From the NCBI RefSeq assembly GCF_003576645.1, contig NC_044919.1, positions 33,513,660 to 33,577,659 on the forward strand: a stretch of 64,000 nt of DNA. Reading direction: 5' to 3'. Source of the DNA: Ipomoea triloba. Its lineage: Eukaryota; Streptophyta; Magnoliopsida; Solanales; Convolvulaceae. The notes under the pieces are model-generated. The model saw nothing but the letters and a program-made list of their open reading frames with translations. It was not told where the DNA came from and ran no database searches. Shown here one piece after another: positions 22,869-36,790 of this stretch. Position 1 is the first letter of the stretch, and each line of letters starts with the position of its first letter. A program made the translations under genes and the position numbers.

Positions 22869-23515
22869 ATTTTGTCGACGTCAAAGGAACGGCGGGATCA
22901 TATCACGTTTTCTTTTTGGTCACCACAGAATAAATAAGTACCGAAAGACGGAAAGATGCTATTGTATTTAAATTAATTTTTTTATCAAATAGTATTATTT
23001 TCGCCCGTGCGATGTACGGAATGAATTTGTTATAATATATTAAAAATATTTGGATCGATATATAATTATTTAAATTAGAATATCAAATATTATATAGTGC
23101 AATTAAAGATATGTTTTGGATCATTTATGTTTTTTGATGTTATTATTGCTTGAGTTTTGAGCAAATAATTGCTCAAATTAATAGCTAATGTGTAGATCTA
23201 CGCATGCGGTGTTGTAACTTTGGAGATTTTATATATCATTATTTAAGATTTTTATAAATTGGGCAGATGCACTTGTTCTCTAGCAACTCCGTTATAGGAA
23301 TCAATTCTTATCTTAAATCATTTGTATGGAACATATGTTTTTTGTCTAGATATATAACAATTTTGTCATTTTGTAAAAAAAAAAAATGAAAACATGAGTT
23401 AATTAGTGCATTTTTTAGTTTTTCCTTCCTTTACAGTTTCCTTTAAGAAAACACGAGTTAATTAATCCATATGTTAAGCATTTAATTAGTTCAGTCAAAC
23501 TAAGAAGAACTGAAA
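22869..23515. other. Upstream region of the pseudokinase gene
   Basis: No gene seen. AT-rich. It should contain the promoter of the gene starting at 22776, but no clear TATA box can be assigned. Confidence 0.5.
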
Positions 23516-23524
23516 CTCAAATAA

Positions 23525-23821
23525 ATATTGACATTGTTTGGTAAATAATCAGCATATTAGCCAATTTTGACTTATTTGATCACTATTAGTTTGGTTAATA
23601 AGTTTTTTGTATCTCTAAAATACTAAAATTCAAAAGGCTACTCAAAGTAGCATTTTCACTTAGTTTTTTGAGAAAAAAAATTATACCAAACAGCTATCAG
23701 CTAACAGCCAACCCAATCAGCCAACTTTTTACAATCAACTAATGTTATTAACAAATCATACCTTTTAACCTAAACAGCCAACCCAATCAGCCAACAACCA
23801 TTTACCAAACAGGGCAATTGT
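23525..23821. mobile_element. Probable foldback MITE
   Basis: The left end has CATTGTTTGGTAAAT and the right end its inverse, ATTTACCAAACAGGGCAAT. The flanking phrases on regions of CAGCTAACAGCCAACCC are repeated inside. About 300 bp, no coding capacity, target duplication not resolved. Confidence 0.5.
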
Positions 23822-24106
23822 TTGTGGTAAATCGAAAACAAAACAACCAAGGCTATCATGCCTTTTTGGGTTCAATCTTAGGCTTTTTCAAATTCTTTGA
23901 AGATGATGAACAATGCATGTTTATTCTCTTCAAAGACTACTGCTCAGGAGTGGTTTCATCAACGGAGATGACTTCTGGATTTGTCGAATATGTAGCTTCC
24001 AGTGGTGTTATGCTCTGGTCGAAAATAACTATTAAAAAATCAAGGCTAATAAAATTTTATTGCATGAGGTAGAACAAAATTGTAATTAAAAATTACTTGG
24101 TTGCTA

Positions 24107-24330
24107 TCCACACCTCCAGGAGCCTTCAACACTCAAAATCCTTGAGTATCCACACCTCCAGGAGCCTTCAACACTCAAAATCCTTGAGTTTAAACATGTC
24201 TTTGGGAAAATCAGAATCATCTTGATCCAGTTTAAACATGTCTTTGGGAAAATCAGAATCATCTTGATCCGTAACGAACATGTCTTTGGGAAAATCAGAA
24301 TCATCTTGATCCGTAACGCTAATCAAAGTG
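24107..24330. repeat. Short tandem repeats near an assembly join
   Basis: A unit of about 43 bp (CCACACCTCCAGGAGCCTTC...) occurs twice, then a unit of about 39 bp (GTCTTTGGGAAAATCAGAAT...) occurs three times. After the N at 26062 the second unit occurs once. The expansion is probably artefactual. Confidence 0.75.
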
Positions 24331-26061
24331 TCATTATTCGTTTTCATAATGTACTTTTGTTCACACGACTTAAACCTCATGCGAGAGGTGTTTGCACAAC
24401 AAAATTGTGAATATTATAGATTTTCCCTTTCTTCAAGAGTTTGTTGCATTGTTTGACAAATTCTTTAGAAATTTGTAAATGAATACAAATTCCATTAGAG
24501 AATCACCCATAAATATTAATATTAATTAATAAATAAATATTATAAATTTTATATCCTTTTCTATCATGAATATACTAAAAAATAGTAATAATTCATTATG
24601 TGATTATATTCTGTGGATAACAAATTCATTATGTGATTATTTCTATGTATATTGAAGTTTGATTGGCTAATATACAACATACAACATACAACATAAAGCA
24701 AAAATTCAGTATTCTAAAATAAACCATTTAACCAATATACTATGAGTATGAGTCTAAATTATAGTATAAGTCTAAAATATAGTATTAATCCCAATATTAA
24801 TAAATAAATAATATAAATTTATATTATATGAGTGACAAATTCATTTTGTGATTATATTTTGTGGATAACAAATCCATTCTGTGATTAAATTTTGTGATGT
24901 ATATTGAAGTATGATTGTTTAACATACAACATAAATTCAGTATTCTGAAATAAAACATTCAACAATAGAAAATATATAATGGTAGAATATTAGTAAATTA
25001 GTGATCTTTTTATATATTTCGCCTATTAGTAATATCAGATTCATTTTCAGCCAATTATTTTTTTTTTCAATCAATTAAAATATTAGATGCAGTAATATTT
25101 TTACTTAATTTCGGTTCCATTTTTAATTGATGTTGTAGAATATTATTATTGAAATATTTCCGTTCCTTTTTTAATTTACCTTTAATATTGTTTAAAATAT
25201 ATTTTTACTATTGATGGTGTAGAATATTGTTATTGAAATATTTTCGTTCCTTTTTTTAATTAAAATGCAATGATCTGACCATTTCCTTTTTCATTTTAGT
25301 CAATTATTGATATTTTTTATTTGCAGACAATTATTAATATTCATTTTCTTTTATATATTCAGTCAATTAGTAATATCAGGTTCATTTTCAGTCGATTATT
25401 TTTATTTTTAGTCAATTAGTCAGTTAGAATAATAGATGCACTGATATTTTTACCTAATTTCCGTTCTATTTTTAATTAATGAAGTATAATATTATTATTG
25501 AAATATTTTCATTCTATTTTTAATTTACCTTTACTATTGTTTAAAATTTAAAATATGCCTTTACTATTGATGATGTAGACCATTATTATTGAAATATTTC
25601 CTTTCCATTTTTAATTTACTTTTACTATTGATGATGTAGAATATTATTACTATTGAAATATTTCCGTTTCATTTTTAATTTTCGTTCTATTGTTTAAAAT
25701 TGTGAAAGATTTACGATTTAATTGTGATTTGATTTATTCTACTGTGTAATATTATTGTGAAAAATTATAATACAATGATTTGACCATTTCATTTTCTATT
25801 TTAATTAATTATGGATATTTTTTTATATTTCCAGTCCATTATTAATATTCATTTCATTTTTCATGACATAATTGTCATTCTCTTTTCTATTTTTAATTTT
25901 CAATCAATTATTAATATTCATCTCCTTTTTCTAATTTATTTAATTTCCGTTAAATTTTTAATTGATGATGTAAATATTATTGTGAAATATTTCCGTTCTA
26001 TTTTTAATTTACCTTTACTATTTACTATTGTTTGGGCGGGAAATCAAGTAAATAGGATTTT
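24263..26061. repeat. Copy 1 of ~1.8-kb duplicated block
   Basis: Repeated at 26063-27860 (offset 1799) across a single N at 26062. No differences were noticed. Probably an unmerged contig overlap. Confidence 0.85.
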
Positions 26062-26062
26062 N

Positions 26063-27860
26063 ATCCTTGAGTTTAAACATGTCTTTGGGAAAATCAGAAT
26101 CATCTTGATCCGTAACGCTAATCAAAGTGTCATTATTCGTTTTCATAATGTACTTTTGTTCACACGACTTAAACCTCATGCGAGAGGTGTTTGCACAACA
26201 AAATTGTGAATATTATAGATTTTCCCTTTCTTCAAGAGTTTGTTGCATTGTTTGACAAATTCTTTAGAAATTTGTAAATGAATACAAATTCCATTAGAGA
26301 ATCACCCATAAATATTAATATTAATTAATAAATAAATATTATAAATTTTATATCCTTTTCTATCATGAATATACTAAAAAATAGTAATAATTCATTATGT
26401 GATTATATTCTGTGGATAACAAATTCATTATGTGATTATTTCTATGTATATTGAAGTTTGATTGGCTAATATACAACATACAACATACAACATAAAGCAA
26501 AAATTCAGTATTCTAAAATAAACCATTTAACCAATATACTATGAGTATGAGTCTAAATTATAGTATAAGTCTAAAATATAGTATTAATCCCAATATTAAT
26601 AAATAAATAATATAAATTTATATTATATGAGTGACAAATTCATTTTGTGATTATATTTTGTGGATAACAAATCCATTCTGTGATTAAATTTTGTGATGTA
26701 TATTGAAGTATGATTGTTTAACATACAACATAAATTCAGTATTCTGAAATAAAACATTCAACAATAGAAAATATATAATGGTAGAATATTAGTAAATTAG
26801 TGATCTTTTTATATATTTCGCCTATTAGTAATATCAGATTCATTTTCAGCCAATTATTTTTTTTTTCAATCAATTAAAATATTAGATGCAGTAATATTTT
26901 TACTTAATTTCGGTTCCATTTTTAATTGATGTTGTAGAATATTATTATTGAAATATTTCCGTTCCTTTTTTAATTTACCTTTAATATTGTTTAAAATATA
27001 TTTTTACTATTGATGGTGTAGAATATTGTTATTGAAATATTTTCGTTCCTTTTTTTAATTAAAATGCAATGATCTGACCATTTCCTTTTTCATTTTAGTC
27101 AATTATTGATATTTTTTATTTGCAGACAATTATTAATATTCATTTTCTTTTATATATTCAGTCAATTAGTAATATCAGGTTCATTTTCAGTCGATTATTT
27201 TTATTTTTAGTCAATTAGTCAGTTAGAATAATAGATGCACTGATATTTTTACCTAATTTCCGTTCTATTTTTAATTAATGAAGTATAATATTATTATTGA
27301 AATATTTTCATTCTATTTTTAATTTACCTTTACTATTGTTTAAAATTTAAAATATGCCTTTACTATTGATGATGTAGACCATTATTATTGAAATATTTCC
27401 TTTCCATTTTTAATTTACTTTTACTATTGATGATGTAGAATATTATTACTATTGAAATATTTCCGTTTCATTTTTAATTTTCGTTCTATTGTTTAAAATT
27501 GTGAAAGATTTACGATTTAATTGTGATTTGATTTATTCTACTGTGTAATATTATTGTGAAAAATTATAATACAATGATTTGACCATTTCATTTTCTATTT
27601 TAATTAATTATGGATATTTTTTTATATTTCCAGTCCATTATTAATATTCATTTCATTTTTCATGACATAATTGTCATTCTCTTTTCTATTTTTAATTTTC
27701 AATCAATTATTAATATTCATCTCCTTTTTCTAATTTATTTAATTTCCGTTAAATTTTTAATTGATGATGTAAATATTATTGTGAAATATTTCCGTTCTAT
27801 TTTTAATTTACCTTTACTATTTACTATTGTTTGGGCGGGAAATCAAGTAAATAGGATTTT
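26063..27860. repeat. Copy 2 of ~1.8-kb duplicated block
   Basis: Second copy of 24263-26061. The block itself is very AT-rich and built of degenerate phrases (ATTATTGAAATATTTCCGTTC, TTTTTAATTTACCTTTACTA) repeated about every 100-150 bp. No gene. Confidence 0.85.
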
Positions 27861-27875
27861 ATTTTTAATTATAGC

Positions 27876-27909
27876 TTAGTGTGTGTGTGTGTGTATATAT
27901 ATATATATT
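27876..27909. repeat. (TG)n(TA)n microsatellite
   Basis: GTGTGTGTGTGTGTG followed by a TATATA run. Confidence 0.9.
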
Positions 27910-30690
27910 AATTATTGTTATTCCGTTTCATGGTAAGTTAATTATGTTTCCTTTTCTATTTTTCCTTTTTTACTGCTAATATTATTAGTATTAATCAATA
28001 AATTATGGACCCTTTTTTATTTCATTTTCTATTGTTTCCTCAATAAATTTTTATTTTCTATTGTTTGGACAAAAGTGGTTGGACGGGAAAGCATGAAATA
28101 GAAATTTTGTTAGAATTTTCTTTTTTATCAGTAACCTTATTATTATTAGTCTGTTTCTTGGTAAGTTAATTCCATTTTGTTTTCTATTTTTTCACGTAAG
28201 TTAATTTTGTTTCTTTTTTTTTTCATTTTTCATTTTTACTGCTAACCATTATTAATATTAATCATTGAATTATGGATCATTTTTTATTTTCCTTTTGTAT
28301 TGTTTGTTAAATATTTTTTTTTCTTTTTAAATTGTTTTGGCTGAAGTGATTGTGCGGGAATAAACGAAATGAGGATTTTGTTTTTAATAATATTATATAT
28401 TATAGATTATAGATTATAGATATAGATTAGTAGCCCATCAAGTACATATATATATATATGTTTAATTTGTCTTATGATGTAGTACAGTTAGGTAAAATGC
28501 ATGTTGTGAAATTGATCAGAACAAAGGCATAAATTGATCTACGTACATATTGACATTTAGCATTCCTTATGAATATTGAATTATTATCTCTTACATACAA
28601 AGAGTCATCTAGGGAATTGAATTATTATCTCTTACGTTTGTAGACACTGCAATCTGTATACCAAAGAGAGATCATTCCCGCAATAGTCTTCATTTGTGTT
28701 CCCGAATTACAGGAGCATCCATAGATGGAGAAGATAAAGATTGCTCTAAAGGTTAATCATCAGAAAGTAAATCAGGAATAAGGAATAAAGATTCTAAACA
28801 TAGTTACGTTTCCATTGTATATGATTTTTTTATTATAAGGCACTTTTATTACCATTTAAATACTCTTTATTAAATATTTTATATAGTATTAATTATCATT
28901 ATAATGATTATTTTGAAAATATTTTATTTATTGCAAATATTAATATTTTGAAAAATTTGCTTATATTCATTAACTAATTTTTTAATTATAAAGATAATTT
29001 TACTATTCAAAAAAATAAAGATAATTTTACTACTATTTAAATACTATATAATTACTTAATTTATTATTTTCCATTTTTAACTTAATTAGAATTATTTCCT
29101 TATATTACTTAATTCCTTAATTTCATTATTAGCTTAATTATAATTAATTCCTTAATTTTTATAATAATTAGAATATTTTAATTATTGCAAATATTGATAT
29201 TTTGAAAGATTTGCTTATATTCATTAACTAAAAAAAAGATTTAATATACGTTTGTAGAGACTGCAATCTGTATACCATGGAGAAATCCTTCCCGCAATAT
29301 ATAGTCTTCATTTGTTTTTCCCAAATTAAAGGAGCATCCGTAGATGGAGAAGATGAAGATTGCTCTAAACACATACAAATATTTGATAAAGTCATGAGTC
29401 AAATAACAATCATTCATAAATACTATAGAAATTATTTTTGAAGGATTTTAGAAAGATGGTGCACATAAACACTTACAAAAATGATTACTTTTGGAGAAAA
29501 AGTATTTTGGTGAACATGAATACTTACCCTAGAAATCAAAATTCACTGCGCACACTCGAAACACTCATAGTTGATAATCCTTGTTTGCTAGTTCTTTTCT
29601 TCTTTTTGGCGAGAAAAGGGAAAAAATTATGGGGAAAGACGGAGAATTTTTTTGCAACAATGGAAAAAGATGGGATAATACATACTCGGAGGATGAAGAA
29701 TTTTTTTGCAACAATGGAAGAAGATGGGAGAATATATACTCGGATTAAGATTATGTTATGGAAAGAAGTGCATAATGATTACTAATGAAGAGGATATAAT
29801 GGGATTAGGATGAAATTAGGGAAAGAAATGTGTAGTATTGTAAGATATATATTTATTTATATAATAATTATTTCCATATGAAAGTATGTAACTGCCAATT
29901 TCATAATTACATATAGGCATAATAGGGTAATACTATATATATATATATAATATGATTGACATTACCAAAAATTTTCTTACCAATTAATAAATTTTCTCAC
30001 CAATTAAACTTTAAACTTTACTAATTATTTTACTAATAAATTATGATATTAAATTAAATATTAACCTATTATAATCAATTAAATATTGACATAAATCTAT
30101 AATAATTACCATAATTACTAATAACCTATTATAATCAATTATAATTAATATTATTCTATAATAATAATTAATATTCTTAATATTTAATATTATTAATATT
30201 ATTATTATTATTATAATTACTATATTACTAAAATACCCATACGTTTGGGCGGGAAAATTCTAGAGGAGGATAATTTTTTTATATATAGTATAGATTTATC
30301 TAATAACATTAGTATACTCCCGTGAATCATGATAATAAACTTTGTTTATTCATGAATTATTCGAGTAAGTTATACAAAATTTAAATGCAAAATCTGTTAA
30401 GTTGGTCAGACTATTAATCAAGTAACTATAATGTCATAAATTCAACTCCTAACAATAGCGGCCTATATATTGACCTTTTTTTTTTTTTTTTTTTATTTGA
30501 GTTGGTTAGTTATGAACAATTTAAACTGATTTCTTTTGTCAATTAAGGTCACAATACATACCGTATGACTACATATTGTTCTAGTCACTAAAAAAAATCA
30601 TAAGAAATCTTTTTCTTTTTTCCACAACCAATGAAAAGTATATGATAATAATATATTCCGGATTCTGGAAATAATCAACATTTTCTTTAA
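27910..30690. other. Gene-free, AT-rich repeat-derived region
   Basis: No convincing gene. A 115-aa plus-strand frame at 29438-29785 has an internal repeat (NFFATMEKDG/NFFATMEEDG) and no known relative, so it is not called. The recurring motif GGGCGGGAAA or a variant (27832, 28086, 28355, 30245), each followed by an A/T-rich tail ending in TATAGATT-like sequence, suggests several ends of one unnamed repeat family. Confidence 0.5.
28633..29371. repeat. Pair of ~125-bp direct repeats
   Basis: Copies at about 28633-28758 and 29247-29371 share ACGTTTGTAGA, CTGCAATCTGTATACCA, GGAGCATCC and TAGATGGAGAAGAT in order, with substitutions and small indels. They lie about 610 bp apart. Confidence 0.75.
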
Positions 30691-32257
30691 TTGAGTTTTG
30701 TCATTGTTGTTGATGAGAAAGACAGGAGTTGTGACCTCGGTCTAAAATTTTGGCAATGCCCTTTGTCGTTGTCCTTTGTTGTGTTGTGCCATTTTCTTGT
30801 CCTTTTTATTACCATATTATTATTACAGAATTATTTTATCGCAGACTCTGAGATTTTTTGTTTGTTAGGAAATTGAAAAATAATACCTTGGGACGTGATG
30901 CACTATGTCCACTTGTGATGGAAATTAAAAATTAAAAAAACATTACTTTTTGTGTGCAAGGTTTGACCAAGGAAATTCAAAAAATGCATACATCATACGA
31001 CTTGAGGCATGGCCTCTAAAATTTGTAGCCGTGCAGGTAGGAACCCTATGCGTGTGCGCTGACAATTGACCACTCCACTAAATGCAACTTAATACCTAAT
31101 TGCCTATTTGACTTGGGGATACAGGGCAACACCACATAAATGCTGCTGTATATTTCTTATGGATACAACAATTGTTTAAAATATATATATATACTTCACA
31201 TGTTTTGTCAACTCAAATACTTGATATATTAAAAAGTTGTGTGTAATGTTATAAAAATAAGATTGGAGAGAAAAATAATAAGTAGTCATGTATGCCCAGC
31301 AATGTTATTTTTAATGGGTGTTGCTCACCTATTACGTTATATTATTATTTGCCTGTAGTAGACTAATGATATACGGAGTAATTGATTATGCAAGGAAATG
31401 TTATTTATACCACAATTGTCAGTACGTAATAAGGATTAATAAATAGGAAATCATGAGCTATAAAGTCTTTACACATGGCTTGGACTATAGGGCCAATGGT
31501 ATAATGGGTTTGAGCATTTAATGACATCACACTTCTATCATATAAATGTACCTCCCAAATCTAGGACTCCGGTTTTGCCGTTTTGGGATGTTGCTTCTTG
31601 CCTTCTTGCTTGTACCATGAGTCACAATCTCTATTGTCAACTTTGTAGGTACGAAGACCAACAATTTCAGGATCAAACCCCACGTTACTCATTTTTCATT
31701 ACACACACAATTTCAAAACATCTCTTTAGCAACTTGACTTGGTTTGAATGCCTTGGCTTTTTTCTTTGTCGACATCTCTTGTACAACTCCATATTCTTTT
31801 GCCCCTTTTTCTCTAATTCTAACTCACTTTTTGTAGACTTTGAATCCGACAAATTGGTTTGGCGTGGAATTATTTCAGTGCTGGGAACTAGGTTGGAAAT
31901 AATAATGAAGAATATGCATGTGGCATACTCACAATATCATAAAATATCACCTTTTTAAATATACAAAGTGCCATCCTAAAGAGCTAAACTAGTTCTAGTT
32001 GGACACTGGCTAACATTTTTCCAAAACCATCTATGATAATCATTAACAAATTTCTTCCAAAAAAAAAATAAAAAAATCCATTACTAGCCCAAAATCCAAT
32101 CGAGTCTGAACAAGCCAACACAAATAGGAGTAAAAATTCGATAAGGTCAGAAAAGAAATGGCTTACCTAGTTGCATTTACATCCTCGAAGTGTAGAAGTA
32201 AAAGGGTCAGCTAATCATTTGTCGAATGTAATACAAACATGTCCTATGAAGTGAAAA
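30691..32257. other. Gene-free region downstream of PIGA
   Basis: No gene recognised. A 145-aa plus-strand frame at 31521-31958 is rich in Phe, Ser and Leu and matches nothing known. The last part (about 32100-32257) is probably PIGA 3' UTR. Confidence 0.5.
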
Positions 32258-35200
32258 TCATGTATTGCTTTCATCCTTGTTGGTGTCATGTTGAGAATTC
32301 ATCAAACAAATATCAGGCACCACCTCAATCTCGTTGTCAGGCTAATGAAAATCATAAAGAACAATTATAATAGGGAACGAAAAGGAATGAACCACTCATG
32401 AAAGAGAAATGATTACCTGCCATAGTTGCAAGAGACGCCAGAGCAAGAAGTCAATTATCATAACTATGCAAAACAGTTTGCCTGCCCAAGCTCCACAAGT
32501 AAGATACCTAGCAAGATCAACGTTTATCAGCTTTTCTTCCAATATTGATGTAATGTGCTCACAAAACCGTTACACTGAGTTGATTTCGAATTTATAATCT
32601 ATTAATCTAAGTTTTCTCTAGTTAGATAGCCAATACTGCATTGATAATGGAGATGTAATATACAAGCCAAGTCATTATTATTCAGTAGTTCCATGAATTT
32701 CTTCTACATTCTGCAAACTTCTTCACTAAGAAATCGGAGATAGTCAAAACAAAGAACAATGATAATTTTGGGCTGCAGTAGCATATGCTGATATGAGGCA
32801 AAGATCTTTCTACTTGCAATAGCAACTTGGAAGGTTTCTTTATAAATCGTGCAATATACACTACTAGAATATGCAAATGGACTGTCACCAACTTCCTCAT
32901 TCTATGGATGGGCAAACACAAAATTCAAAAATGCATTTTACATACCTAGATAATCGCTCCAATAGTGGAGGATTTGAGTGTTTTAGAGCACGATCATACA
33001 CAATCTCTGTCCTCTTGGCAACATCATGCCAGCTATATAGTTTCTTCATCTGGATAGAAAAGAAGAATACCATATTCCTATATTAGATCCCCACAGCCAC
33101 CAACTGCCCAAGCATAAAATCAAAGAAAGCATTACAATTAGTATTGTAGCATACTTACACGGTTGTGCATGACTATTGGATCAATCTGGGGAAGCATGTG
33201 TATTGCCTTTGTGATTGCTTGTACCATATCACTAGGATCTGGCTCTGCAAGAACAACCATATCATCTGGAAGAACCTGATGGACCATTAACCAACATTAG
33301 AAAACATGAAAACTAAATTCAGATCTCTTGATAACAGAAAACAGAGAGCTACAAATACAAGAAATCATATCATGATCATACCTCTGGAACTCCTCCAACA
33401 CGTGTGCTAACTGTCAGCAACCCACAACTTGCAGCTTCTAATATAGCTATGCAAAATGCTTCTGTTAAAGAACTAGTGCAGAAAATGCAAGAATCAGCAG
33501 AAGAGAAATGGGGGCACAAGATAGGGGAGAAAGAAAGCAACTTATCCTTATAGACAGTGTGCTATTTTTTAGGTCACAGATTCATTGTGGTATATAAAGA
33601 CAGTGTACATTGCTATTGTGGGAATTCTCAGCAGTCAAACCTTAGATTAGCCTTTTAGGTTGAAATGATCATTAAATTTTCATGCTTTGGCAAACCCTCA
33701 AGCATATGAAATGGTAATGCCTCTAGGTAAAACAAGACAATAATTCCACAATTTACACTTGGCATGCATTACTTTTGCCTCTGTGCATAGGCTTTGAGCT
33801 GTTTTATATTTCTTGTTGCTAATTGGAAAAGGGCCAGATTGTTTTTGGTATCTTAAATAGATTTACAGAACCAGGATATACCCATAAAAGTTGCATGCCA
33901 CATAATTTGGTAACCTCAAGACACAAGTAAGCACACTCGACAAAAGGAGCATGTTATACCTGTTCAAGAAAATATGGCCAGTTATTAACACTGACTGCAC
34001 TTTGGCATGTGGCACTGCTCCCAACATCTCAACTCGATCTTGAAGAGAGTGCTTTTCCCTCATCTCTTCCAGGCGCACTCGTTTAGGTCCATCTCCTCCA
34101 ACAATGAAGCGAACCTAATCTTCACCAAGATGATTTGCTTAGATCTAAAATTATCATAAAGACAGTCAAGATCTACCTACCCAAAGTTATATAAAAGCCT
34201 TCATACTTCAGAAATACTTACATTGGGATACAAGCGGCATACTTCAGGGATAACTTCAACTAGTAAATCTGCCCCTTTCCTGTAAACTAATCTACTTATC
34301 ACAACTATAACAATTTCCTCCTGACTAAGCTTTTCTGGAGCAGGTTTGAACATTGCAGTGTCTACGGCATTTGGAATGACATAAACCTTTTCCGGTGGCA
34401 GCCCTGATCTTAAGACTGTGTTTTCTTTGCTTGTGTGAGACACACAGATAGCCTGGGTTACATCAGCTAGAGTAAATTGCAATACCTTGTTCATGTGAAT
34501 GCTTCCCACATCAGCAAATCCATAAAGAGAATGATCAGTGAATACAACTTTGTAACCCATTGTACGTGCATGCATCAGAGCTTCATGGCATAGAGTAGAG
34601 AAGGCTTGATGTCCATGAACCAAAGTTATCTTTTCCCGAATTAGAATAGTCCTTATGATAGGAAGTGTACCATAAAAAGTGGGTAGTGTATTCTGCATAA
34701 GAAAAGGCTTCCATGGCACATAGTAAACTTTCAACCCACCCGTCATATATCTCACTCCAGAGCGATTTTTATAGGCGTGAGTCATAACAACCACCTAGCT
34801 TCATACAAATGAGCATAATAAATTTCCTTGTTTTAAGAACCCTCTAATGAAAACTACACTTTGAAGTTTCAAAAATTTGTTCCTTCTGAGATAATGCTGA
34901 AAGATGATATTTTTCTTGATATTCTTTGTTCTTTATCTTTTAGATGCATATAAGATTGGATTATAGAACAGAATGATTCGTTAGGCTTAGTTGGCTACGG
35001 ACCTAACCAAACTAGTCCAGATAAAGACTGACTTATATTTTCCACCTAATGGTTCAATTTGTAGAGGGAAACCCAAGAAGGACCAATTTCATTAGGATAA
35101 GTTGGTTTCAGACTTTCTAACAAAACCAGTCCAATTGGGCTCCTTCTTCACTTCCCCTCTTGTATTCACCCTAGCCAAACACACAAGGGAGATCACATTC

Positions 35201-35530
35201 AGTGATTCATATTTCCTTGTCTGCCTAAATTTTGATGCAACTGTGTAAAATTAATGAATTTCTACTAAAATACAATCAAGCCAAGAATTGGGGAAAACAT
35301 AAAACTTCACATTTTCTTTCTTTTCGTCCTAGGCTCAGTGCATGAATGAAATCACACAAAGATATACACTAGACAATTTAGACAGTGTAGATTATAACAT
35401 GAAATCTGACCTTATGGCCCCGCTTCATCAAGCATTGAGATAGATAATAAATGTGATTCTCAACCCCACCAAAATTGGGATAGAAAAAATCTGACACCAT
35501 CAAGATACTATGCTTCTCGAGCTCATCCAT
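32258..35530 (-). CDS. PIGA: GPI-GlcNAc transferase catalytic subunit (PIG-A/SETH2)
   Basis: Eight coding exons on the minus strand: 35411-35530, 34222-34794, 33960-34114, 33382-33472, 33159-33275, 32946-33049, 32417-32507 and 32258-32341. All junctions have GT/AG borders and matching phases; 444 aa, close to Arabidopsis SETH2. The enzyme adds GlcNAc to phosphatidylinositol, the first step of GPI-anchor synthesis, on the cytosolic ER face. Visible features: [20 protein letters not shown] at the N-terminus, [41 protein letters not shown], the EX7E motif of GT4 enzymes ([12 protein letters not shown], Glu287/Glu295), and a C-terminal hydrophobic segment (about 393-416) for ER anchoring. An AG acceptor 5' of the ATG (about 35549) suggests a 5'-UTR intron. 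The gene looks intact. Confidence 0.95.
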
Positions 35531-36790
35531 GACAGTAATATCTCCACACCTGCAAAGATAACGGCTTCAACATAAGCTATTACTGGAAAGATATAGAAAA
35601 GAGAAAATCACAGGCTTCATTAAAGAAATGCACTAAGCAGATCTAGGCAAGAGCTAAAAAGCAGTCAGCCAAGACTAATCTCACAAGGAGCTAAATCATT
35701 ATTAAGATCCACCAAGGCATCAATGCAGCTTACTTCAAGAATATACTCTGCTGGGTGTACTATAAGAAGCATTTCATCAAACGTGTGGGGGGTGTAGACA
35801 AATTCTATGCAAAAACAGAAACCATACCGTACAATGAAGCTTAACACAGTACAACTACAATATTCTCCGTATAGTCAGAGTTCAACGTTGATTGACCACC
35901 GGAAATGCAATATTGACCTAATTTTAAGCCATACGAGAGAACGGCAGAAGGAAAATTATATCAGTTGCTTACTTTAGCCGGAATTTTTCTCCCTCTTCTT
36001 ATTTGTTTATTTTATTTTATTCTTTTTTTGTTTTTTTGAAAAAAAAAAAAAAGAAGAAGAAAACGGAGCTGTATTTTTCAGTAATATTTTGGCTCTTGAT
36101 GTGATGTGATTAACGTATTTTATTCTTAGTTTTATGGTAGAAAAATGTCACTTCCATATGCTTTCACTAAAATTCGAACCCACAACTTTCTATATGAAAT
36201 TGTAATTTGGTGCTAGACTACAAGATTTTCGCATATTTCTTTTAAATTTAGTTGTAACAGTTGATTGAGGTTCATATTGCATTCTAAACAATCATTAATA
36301 TTAAATTATTTATTGGACTACAAATAAAACTACAATAATGTCTTTTAAGACAAATTCCAAATATAAGGTAATGAGTTCAAATTCCAGTAAAAGTTGTATT
36401 GACTCTTTGTGTGATTAAAAAAGTATATACAAACATATATTACACTTTTGTTTTGGTAAATTCACTTCTTTCTTTGTCTGTTTACAATTTCGGTCCAATA
36501 CCGAACTCAAGTTTTCTCAAAATTCTTACTAACCACAATAGGTTAGACAAATATTACACCTTAACATAGTCACTCGCACTAAAAAAAGAATTAAAAAAAA
36601 AATCCAAATTTAATCAACAACCAAAAGAAGGCAAGAGTGTAGTAGTAGATGAGTAGTTGAGCCGAAATGGGCAGTCAGAGCAGAGAAGAACCTTCTCGAA
36701 ATTATCACTACATATAAGAACAACATGCCCTAGATAACACTCTGCAAAACCCCACTGTTTCTGTTATCCACAGCAGCATTCTCCTTTGAA
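35531..36790. promoter_or_regulatory. Divergent intergenic region PIGA / CPN60B
   Basis: 1260 bp separate the two start codons, so both promoters and 5' UTRs lie here, including a probable PIGA 5'-UTR intron. No firm TATA box can be assigned to either gene. A SINE-like copy sits at 36130-36235. Confidence 0.6.
36130..36235 (-). mobile_element. tRNA-derived SINE-like copy (c)
   Basis: On the minus strand TCTTGTAGTCTAGCACC (A-box-like) is followed by GTGGGTTCGAATTTTAGTG, a near-perfect Pol III B box. Same family as 15515 and 19335. Confidence 0.55.

Noticed and set aside
23818..24072. 84-aa plus-strand frame
   Set aside because: It begins at the end of a foldback element and shows no known domain.
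24107..24330. Possible CRISPR-like or regulatory repeat array
   Set aside because: The units are adjacent without spacers and are not expanded in the second block copy, so they are likely assembly artefacts in a plant genome.
29438..29785. 115-aa frame with internal repeat
   Set aside because: No known family, no upstream exon or splice context, and it lies in repeat-derived DNA.
31521..31958. 145-aa plus-strand frame
   Set aside because: Composition and lack of any recognisable motif suggest a chance frame in AT-rich DNA.
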